A stretch of DNA of 64,000 nt, from assembly GCA_963205185.1 (NCBI GenBank), contig CAUJHZ010000034.1:1-64000 (forward strand). Direction: 5' to 3'. The notes under the pieces are model-generated. The model searched no databases. It was not told the origin of the DNA and saw only the letters and a list, made by a program, of their open reading frames with translations. This DNA is from Planctomycetota bacterium (GTDB lineage Bacteria > Planctomycetota > Phycisphaerae > Phycisphaerales > UBA5793). Numbering within the stretch: position 1 is the stretch's first letter; every line of letters begins with the position of its first letter. This document shows, in pieces, positions 58,718 to 64,000 of the stretch. Made by a program: the position numbers and the translations under genes.

Positions 58718-60348
58718 TGATGCTTTCGATTCGCGCATGCCCAATCATGCTCGCTGCGGCGTTTCTTGTGTTGCGCTTTACGCCGGCGGCGGCTGCACGG
58801 CAGGAGCATGACTCTTCCGCAACGATCAGCCGCATGGACCTGATCAACGCCTTCGAGCGGCTGGACGCGCAGTTCATGCAGCGCCTGGCGGACCAGCGCG
58901 CAGCGCCTCCGCCGGACGTCCCGGCCGATTCGGAGGCGTGGCGCCAGTGGACGCTGCTCGACGAAGCGGAACTCGAGCGCCTCAATCTGCAGGCCGATCG
59001 CGCGGCGTCGTCATTCCTGGGCGGCGATCTCAGCCGCGTCCCCGCGTTGATGAATGCCGCACTGGCTGTTCGGCCGGGCGACACTTCGGATGAGGCGTTT
59101 CTGGCGCTGGCCTATTCACTGCATCTGGAGATCGATCCCGCTCGCCCGAGCGTGGAGCAGATGGCTGCCGGCGGCGCGTATGCCGGCAAGTGCGCCTTCC
59201 GCGTTTCGTCGATTTATCCGCTGCCCGAGGGCGTCGAAGTGCCGGCGGAAGTCGGGCTGATGATCGTGCTTGATGAGATGGGTTCTTCCACGAGTTCAAT
59301 CAACCAGCTATTGCTCTCCGTGGACGAATCACGCCGCGTGAGCGGCGCTGTCCTGGCTCACCTCGTCGGACAGTTGGGAGCCGGCACGCGCGAAATCAAG
59401 CTGCGCTCGGGCCCCATGGACCTTGTCGGATTTAGCTTCGATCAGCCGCCGAGGACGTTTCCCACCATCGGCCGCTGGACCGTGCTGCCCGAGGCGCTTG
59501 AGGCAGCGCAGCGGCGGCTGAGCGCGCGGCTCGATGCGGCCGCCGAAGCGGATGCGACGCAGCAGCAGCGCCTCGCGCAGGATCTGCTCCGCCAGCGCCT
59601 GACGCTGCTCGATGATCCCGATTCGCGCGCGGACACGACCGGACTGCTCGTTGATCACTCCCAACTGATCGGTTCGCTCGATCGCGAGTGCACAATGATC
59701 GAGGGTGGAATCGATCCATACGCCGGCCGCAGCGGCGATACGTGGCACGGCGTGCGCCTGGCAGAAGATGTGTATCTACCGGCCCGCATTTATGTGCCCG
59801 CCGAAGTGGATCGGCCGGGACCAATGCCTCTGGTCATCGCGCTGCATGGCGCGGGCGGCGACGAGAATTTCTTCATGGAGGCAGGCGGCGACGGCATTAT
59901 CAAGCGCCTCGCCGATGAAAGGGGCTTTGCGGTCGTCAGCCCGCAGGCTTCGCCGCTGATGGATGTCGGCCTCGCGTTCGATTCGATTGTCAGTTTGATG
60001 CAGTCGCTCTACGACATCGACGAGAAGCGCATCTACGTGCTGGGCCACTCCATGGGCGCCATGATGACGGGCGGAATTTCCGCAGCGCGGCACGATCGCA
60101 TCGCGGCAGCATGCTGGCTGGCGGGGGCGAGCTACTCGCGCGGCTCGACGATCCCTCCGACGCTGGCCGTCGCGGCGCAACTCGACGCCATCATCGCGCC
60201 GGCGCGAGTGAAGGCGGTCGTGAGCGAGGCGCGAAAAGCCGGCATGGAGGTCGAGTACCGCGAGATGCAGCACTACGGCCACGTGCTCATGGTCGGGCCG
60301 ATTCTGCCTGAGGTGATCGACTGGCTGCTGGCGAGGCGCCTGCAATAA
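58714..60348 (+). CDS. secreted serine hydrolase (esterase/PHB-depolymerase-like) with a long N-terminal domain
   Basis: 544 residues from ATG 58714, overlapping the photolyase stop. A leader covers about 1-29 (IMLAAAFLVLRFTPAAAA). Residues 30-330 are a helical/beta region with no recognised family, including VEVPAEVGLMIVLD-like strands. The C-terminal alpha/beta-hydrolase has LVIALHGAGGDENFF (oxyanion loop), YVLGHSMGAMM (catalytic Ser about 445), AQLDAIIAP (catalytic Asp about 489) and MQHYGHVLMV (catalytic His about 519). It may cleave ester bonds of a polymer or lipid; substrate unknown. Confidence 0.87.
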   Translation: MMMLSIRACPIMLAAAFLVLRFTPAAAARQEHDSSATISRMDLINAFERLDAQFMQRLADQRAAPPPDVPADSEAWRQWTLLDEAELERLNLQADRAASSFLGGDLSRVPALMNAALAVRPGDTSDEAFLALAYSLHLEIDPARPSVEQMAAGGAYAGKCAFRVSSIYPLPEGVEVPAEVGLMIVLDEMGSSTSSINQLLLSVDESRRVSGAVLAHLVGQLGAGTREIKLRSGPMDLVGFSFDQPPRTFPTIGRWTVLPEALEAAQRRLSARLDAAAEADATQQQRLAQDLLRQRLTLLDDPDSRADTTGLLVDHSQLIGSLDRECTMIEGGIDPYAGRSGDTWHGVRLAEDVYLPARIYVPAEVDRPGPMPLVIALHGAGGDENFFMEAGGDGIIKRLADERGFAVVSPQASPLMDVGLAFDSIVSLMQSLYDIDEKRIYVLGHSMGAMMTGGISAARHDRIAAACWLAGASYSRGSTIPPTLAVAAQLDAIIAPARVKAVVSEARKAGMEVEYREMQHYGHVLMVGPILPEVIDWLLARRLQ

Positions 60349-60368
60349 ACTCCTCTCAAGGAGCATCA

Positions 60369-61049
60369 GTGGATTACCGCATCATCAGCATCGGCACTCT
60401 GGCCGCACACCCGCTCTGGGGCGAGCGCGGCGAAGTGCGCACGGCGCACGCCACGACGACGCTGCTGCGCGGCGGCGATCGGTCCATCATCGTCGACCCA
60501 TCCCTGCCCGGCGAGATTCTCGAGGCTCGGTTGCGCGAGCGCTCGGGATTGAGCGCTGCGCAGATCACGCACGTGTTCCTTACATCGTTTCGCCCGGACG
60601 TGCGGCGGGGCTTGCGGCTGTTCGATCACGCCACATGGTGGATTGCCGCCGCCGAGCGCGAAGCGATCGGGCAGGCGCTGGTGGCGCAGTTCGAGCAGGC
60701 GCGCGATGAGGGCGAAGCGGACCTGGCCGAAATGGTCCGCGAGGAAATCGCGCTGCTTCGGCGTTTCGAGCCGGCTCCCGATCATCTGGCCGATCGCGTC
60801 GATCTATTCCCGCTGCCCGGGCGCACGCCCAGCAGCGCCGGGCTGCTGCTCGCCCTGCCGCGCTACACGCTGCTCATCTGCGGCGATGCGATCGCGACCA
60901 TGGAGCATCTCGAGAAAGGCCAGGTGCTCGCCGACTGCTTCAACCTTGAGCAGACTCGCGAGTCATTTGCCGAAGCGGTTGAGATTGCGGACCTGCTCGT
61001 GCCGGGGCGCGACAATCTCGTGGTGAACCCGACGCGCCGGCCGTTCTAG
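60369..61049 (+). CDS. MBL-fold protein that has lost all metal-binding histidines
   Basis: 226 residues from GTG 60369 with AAGGAG upstream. The fold order follows metallo-beta-lactamase proteins: TTTLLRGGDRSIIVDPSLPG, then ITHVFLTSFRPDVRRGL where the His-x-His-x-Asp-His motif would be, PGRTPSSAGLLLAL (normally Gly-His-Thr), TLLICGDAIATMEHLEKGQV (Asp kept) and LLVPGRDN (normally Pro-Gly-His-Asp). All four expected His are Ser, Arg, Val or Arg, so no binuclear metal site is likely. It follows the esterase gene by 20 bases and may be in that operon. Possible pseudoenzyme or scaffold. Confidence 0.8.
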   Translation: MDYRIISIGTLAAHPLWGERGEVRTAHATTTLLRGGDRSIIVDPSLPGEILEARLRERSGLSAAQITHVFLTSFRPDVRRGLRLFDHATWWIAAAEREAIGQALVAQFEQARDEGEADLAEMVREEIALLRRFEPAPDHLADRVDLFPLPGRTPSSAGLLLALPRYTLLICGDAIATMEHLEKGQVLADCFNLEQTRESFAEAVEIADLLVPGRDNLVVNPTRRPF

Positions 61050-61078
61050 ATTCGCTGGCATCCGCATAGCATTGCAGC

Positions 61079-62110
61079 GTGAATCGTTCCGCCGCCCGCA
61101 TCCTCGACGCCAATGCCAACCGCGCGCGCGAAGCGCTGCGCATCATGGAAGATTACGCGCGATTCATCGCCGATGACCGCGAGCTGGCGGCGCAACTCAA
61201 GTCGATCCGTCACGAATTGCGCTCGGCGCTGGATCGCCTGCCGCCGGGCTGGCTCGAGGCGAATCGCGATGCGCCCGGCGACGTCGGCCGCACCACCAAG
61301 ACCGAAAGTGAGGGACGGCGCGAGAGCATCGCGGCCGTTGTGGTCGCGGCGGGCAAGCGCCTGGGCGAGGCCCTGCGCAGTCTCGAAGAGTATCTCAAGT
61401 CGATCGACGCCCCAGCCGCCGCCGCCATCGAGGCGCAGCGCTATCGCGCGTACGACGCGGAGCAGCAGCTGCAACGGCGCCTCGGTACCGTGACGTGCCC
61501 GCAGTGGCGGCTGTGCGTGCTCATCACGGAGTCGCTGTGCACGCTGCCGTGGATCGAGGTGCTCGAGGCGGCGATCGCGGGCGGAGCGGACTGCATCCAG
61601 TTGCGCGAGAAGAACCTCGAGGACGGCAAGTTGCTCGGGCGCGCAACGGTGGTGGTCGATCGCTGTCGCGCCGCGGGCATTGCGAGCATCATCAACGATC
61701 GCGCCGACGTGGCGCTGCTCACGGGCGCCACGGGCGTGCACCTCGGCCAGACCGATCTGCCCGTCGGCCACGTGCGGCGGCTGGCCGGGCGACAACTCAT
61801 CGTCGGTGTTTCGACAAGCCATCTGGCCCAGGCGGAGGCGGCGGCCCGCGGAGGCGCCGATTACTGCGGGGTGGGGCCGATGTTCCACACCACCACCAAG
61901 GACAAGCCGCAGCTGGCCGGTCCGGCGTACCTCCAGCAGTACATCGAGCGCGTTCCGCTGCCGCACCTGGCCATCGGCGGCATCACCCGCACCAACGTGC
62001 GCCAACTCGTCGCGGTCGGGTGCCGCGGCGTTGCGGTGAGTTCGTACGTGTGCGCGAGCGACGATCCGTGCGACGCCGTGCGGAAGTTGCGCGAGGCGCT
62101 GGGCCCGTGA
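61079..62110 (+). CDS. thiE: thiamine-phosphate synthase with an N-terminal ThiD2-like domain
   Basis: 343 residues from GTG 61079. The N-terminal 130 (NRSAARILDANANRAREALR, IMEDYARF, LRSALDRLPPGWLEA) match the ThiD2 family, proposed to be an alternative HMP-phosphate kinase. The C-terminal ThiE has CIQLREKNLEDGKLLGRA, IINDRADVALLTGATGVHLG, GVSTSHLAQAEAAARGGADY, CGVGPMFHTTTK and LAIGGITRTN. The fused enzyme couples HMP-PP formation with thiazole phosphate in one protein. No TPP riboswitch is seen in the 29-base gap upstream. Confidence 0.95.
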   Translation: MNRSAARILDANANRAREALRIMEDYARFIADDRELAAQLKSIRHELRSALDRLPPGWLEANRDAPGDVGRTTKTESEGRRESIAAVVVAAGKRLGEALRSLEEYLKSIDAPAAAAIEAQRYRAYDAEQQLQRRLGTVTCPQWRLCVLITESLCTLPWIEVLEAAIAGGADCIQLREKNLEDGKLLGRATVVVDRCRAAGIASIINDRADVALLTGATGVHLGQTDLPVGHVRRLAGRQLIVGVSTSHLAQAEAAARGGADYCGVGPMFHTTTKDKPQLAGPAYLQQYIERVPLPHLAIGGITRTNVRQLVAVGCRGVAVSSYVCASDDPCDAVRKLREALGP

Positions 62111-62236
62111 AGCAGGGGGTCGGTTGCACAAACCGGTCATTCCGGCAAAGTGCATCCCGGCAGCGACGGCGGGGGTGGGGACACATGCTGCATGACTCGC
62201 ATCAAGCACAAGATGCACTCGTTCGCACGCTCGTGG

Positions 62237-62256
62237 ATGCCTGCCTGCGCAGGCAT
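62237..62256. repeat. 8-bp palindrome with a 4-base loop (REP-like)
   Basis: ATGCCTGC (62237-62244) and GCAGGCAT (62249-62256) are perfect inverted repeats in the 223-base gap before the LptB-like gene. Flanks (GTGG before, GACGGC after) resemble dispersed extragenic palindromes of other bacteria; a second GCCGG-type stretch at about 62140-62160 may be related. Confidence 0.5.
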
Positions 62257-62333
62257 GACGGCGCCGGCACGCCTTTGTTGAGCAGATCGCGGCTCTCACC
62301 GCCGCAAACCCAAACGCCTACCATCGGAACCTG

Positions 62334-63071
62334 ATGCAACTGCTCCAGGTCAGCAATCTCGTCAAGACCTACGGCCAGCGAGCCGTCGTGGATGGCGTGT
62401 CGTTTCACGTCGATCGCGCGGAGATCGTGGGCCTGCTGGGGCGCAACGGCGCCGGCAAGACGACGAGTTTCCGCATGAGCATCGGCATGACCACGCCCGA
62501 CGGCGGACAGGTGGTCTTCGATGGGCACGACGTGACGCGCGAGCCGATGTTCCGCCGGGCCAATCGCGGCATGGGCTATCTCAGCCAGGAACCGAGCATC
62601 CTCCGCCGGGCGACGGTCGAGCAGAATCTCATGGCGTTTCTCGAACTCCAGCCGCTCAGCCGGCAGGAGCGCGCGGTCCGGCTCAACGATCTTCTCGCCC
62701 AATTCGGCCTGACCAAGAACCGCCACCAGTCTTCCAGGACTTTGTCGGGCGGCGAGCGCCGCAAACTCGAGATCGCCCGCTGTCTGATCAAAAACCCCGA
62801 TCTCATCCTTCTCGACGAGCCGTTTTCGGGGGTCGATCCGCTCGCGGTGGAGGACCTGCAGCGCGAGATTCTGCGACTTCGCGAGCAGCGGGGCATTGCC
62901 ATGCTCATCACCGACCATAACGTCCTGCAGACCCTTCGCGTGTGCGACCGGGCCTACATCCTCAACGACGGTCGGATTCTGGCCGAAGGTCCTCCAAAGG
63001 ACCTCATTCGCGATGAGATCGTGCGCCAGTCCTACCTCGGGTCGATGTTCCGCGGCGACGAATTCGATTGA
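62334..63071 (+). CDS. lptB: LptB-type ABC transporter ATPase
   Basis: 245 residues. Walker A GLLGRNGAGKTT (near 39-48), the Q-loop GYLSQEPSILR (LptB-typical), signature LSGGERRKLEIARCL, Walker B DLILLDEPFSGVDPLA and switch His ITDHNVLQTL. The last 30 (PPKDLIRDEIVRQSYLG) fit LptB. It powers LPS export with LptFG and the LptCAD bridge; none of those genes is in the window. lpxA (39510-40349) supports LPS production. Confidence 0.92.
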   Translation: MQLLQVSNLVKTYGQRAVVDGVSFHVDRAEIVGLLGRNGAGKTTSFRMSIGMTTPDGGQVVFDGHDVTREPMFRRANRGMGYLSQEPSILRRATVEQNLMAFLELQPLSRQERAVRLNDLLAQFGLTKNRHQSSRTLSGGERRKLEIARCLIKNPDLILLDEPFSGVDPLAVEDLQREILRLREQRGIAMLITDHNVLQTLRVCDRAYILNDGRILAEGPPKDLIRDEIVRQSYLGSMFRGDEFD

Positions 63072-63087
63072 ATCGGCTGGAACTCTG

Positions 63088-63921
63088 ATGAAGCGATCCG
63101 GAGTCATGCGGCTCGTACCTGCGACGCTCCTGGCCCTGCTCATGCTGAGCGCGAGCGGGTGCGGCATCGCCTGGACAGACCGCGAGGGGTTCATCCGCCA
63201 CGACGGCGTGTACGTGTTCCACGCGCCGGGAATCTCCGGCGACGTGCCGCACGATCATTACTTCGCAGCCGGACTGCTGCGGGCCGGTGTGCAGGAAGTG
63301 CGCTTTGTCACCTGGACGACGATGTCGCCCGGTCGGAATCTCACTGACGTCGCTTTGCACGAGGCGCAGGCGCGGCGGCTGGCGGACCGGGTGCGCGGCT
63401 TCAAGGCGACATCACCCGAAGCGCGGGTCGTCCTCACCGGGCACAGCGGCGGCGCCAAGATTGCGATCCGCGCCGCCGAGTTGCTCGAGGTCGGTTCCGA
63501 CGTCATCGAGCAGGTGTGGCTGCTGGCGCCGGCGCTGTCGCCCGACTACGACTTCGGTCCGGCGCTGGAGCGCGTGCCGCGCATCGTCGCCTTCAGTTCG
63601 CCGCATGACGGGCTGCTCCTGGGCGCGGGGACATCGCTCTTTGGCACCTCTGATCGATACTTCGGGGACGCGGGCGGCCGCGTAGGTTTCCTTTATGAGC
63701 ATCCTCGGTTCGAGCAGTGGGGCTACGACCCCGCCTGGCTGGCGTTTCGAAACAGCGGCGATCACATGCAGGTGCTCGGGCAGCGCTTTGCGTGGCAGAT
63801 CATCGGGCCGTCGATGCTCAGCTGGATTCCGCCGGCGACGCGCGCCGAGGCCAGCCTGACAACCGCCGGCGCCGCCGCCTCCGATGGCCGATCGGAAGCA
63901 GCGCCCGCTGACGGGCCATGA
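63088..63921 (+). CDS. lipase-like alpha/beta-hydrolase lipoprotein
   Basis: 277 residues from ATG 63088. Leader RLVPATLLALLMLSASGC with lipobox SASGC (Cys26). GVYVFHAPGISGDVPHDHYF and VLTGHSGGAKIAIRAAELL contain a Gly-x-Ser-x-Gly nucleophile site, with VWLLAPALSPDYDF and RIVAFSSPHDGLLLGAGTSL (possible Asp) and NSGDHMQVLG (possible His). It is probably an envelope-anchored esterase. It starts 16 bases after lptB and may be in the same operon. Confidence 0.8.
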   Translation: MKRSGVMRLVPATLLALLMLSASGCGIAWTDREGFIRHDGVYVFHAPGISGDVPHDHYFAAGLLRAGVQEVRFVTWTTMSPGRNLTDVALHEAQARRLADRVRGFKATSPEARVVLTGHSGGAKIAIRAAELLEVGSDVIEQVWLLAPALSPDYDFGPALERVPRIVAFSSPHDGLLLGAGTSLFGTSDRYFGDAGGRVGFLYEHPRFEQWGYDPAWLAFRNSGDHMQVLGQRFAWQIIGPSMLSWIPPATRAEASLTTAGAAASDGRSEAAPADGP

Positions 63922-63953
63922 CCCTCGGCCGCGGCTCGCTACAATTGCCGACT

Positions 63954-64000
63954 ATGAAGCCCACGCAGATCGCCGCCGCCCTCGAGCAGAAGTTTTCCGG
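63954..64000 (+). CDS. start of a further gene (partial)
   Basis: ATG 63954 opens MKPTQIAAALEQKFSG and then leaves the window. The opening resembles the N-terminus of small helical proteins such as Nif3-like or DNA-binding types, but 15 residues are too few to assign. No clear ribosome-binding site is visible. Confidence 0.35.
   Translation, partial: MKPTQIAAALEQKFS

Noticed and set aside
61050-61078. TPP riboswitch upstream of thiE
   Set aside because: The gap is 29 bases, too short, and no riboswitch core was seen in the end of the upstream gene.

Overview
The window is GC-rich, densely coding DNA from a Gram-negative bacterium, most likely a member of the Planctomycetota (Phycisphaerae-like). 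Four things point there. Outer-membrane/LPS functions are present (LpxA, an LptB-like ATPase, a BamE-like lipoprotein). There are many secreted or lipid-anchored proteins of unknown role. Pseudopilin (GspG)-like segments sit inside unrelated proteins. At least six secreted proteins share a C-terminal beta-rich domain that usually ends in a Thr-Ser-Asn-Val-type tail. Taxonomy is inferred from gene content; no rRNA or tRNA gene was recognised.

Layout. 1-10 kb: 3' end of a secreted protein, an iron-type ABC binding lipoprotein, an ArnT-like glycosyltransferase, a ParA ATPase fused to a glycogen-binding (CBM48) domain with a P-loop-less possible relative behind it, an orphan ABC ATPase and a STAS protein. 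10-21 kb: DUF11 lipoprotein, M14 carboxypeptidase, BamE-like and unknown lipoproteins, a free-standing CBM48 protein, a DUF2202 ferritin-like protein and a three-gene membrane/zinc-ribbon cluster. 21-29 kb: BipA, MtnA, GalE, a YqaA/DedA protein, and a lone ExbB-type channel translationally coupled to a TraB-family protein. 29-37 kb: two secreted proteins with the shared tail, a RAYT transposase framed by REP-like palindromes, IspG, an overlapping small-protein/nucleotidyltransferase pair, and a membrane protein made of degenerate acyl-carrier-like pieces. 37-47 kb: metallo-hydrolase, FG-GAP protein, LpxA, LipB, a PadR-controlled operon and AroC. 47-55 kb: redoxin, small membrane and zinc-ribbon proteins, cupin, two VOC proteins, Uma2, DUF2332, GlyA and a beta-helix protein. 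55-64 kb: GroES, a tight aroA-phr-esterase run followed by a metal-site-less MBL-fold protein, a ThiD2-ThiE fusion, LptB-like ATPase, a lipase-like lipoprotein and the start of one more gene.

Housekeeping genes cover shikimate/aromatic synthesis (AroA, AroC), isoprenoids (IspG), lipid A (LpxA), lipoate (LipB), thiamine (ThiE), one-carbon metabolism (GlyA), methionine salvage (MtnA), UDP-sugar interconversion (GalE), DNA repair (photolyase) and stress (BipA, GroES). They are scattered singly among lineage-specific genes rather than in pathway operons. Several intrinsic terminators and clear Shine-Dalgarno sites (for example AAGGAGGA before 31848) are visible. The most unusual items are the ParA-CBM48 locus, the carrier-like membrane protein at 35570-36820, the TraB protein with an inserted pseudopilin-like segment, the RAYT/REP unit, and the MBL-fold protein at 60369-61049 that has lost every metal-binding histidine.
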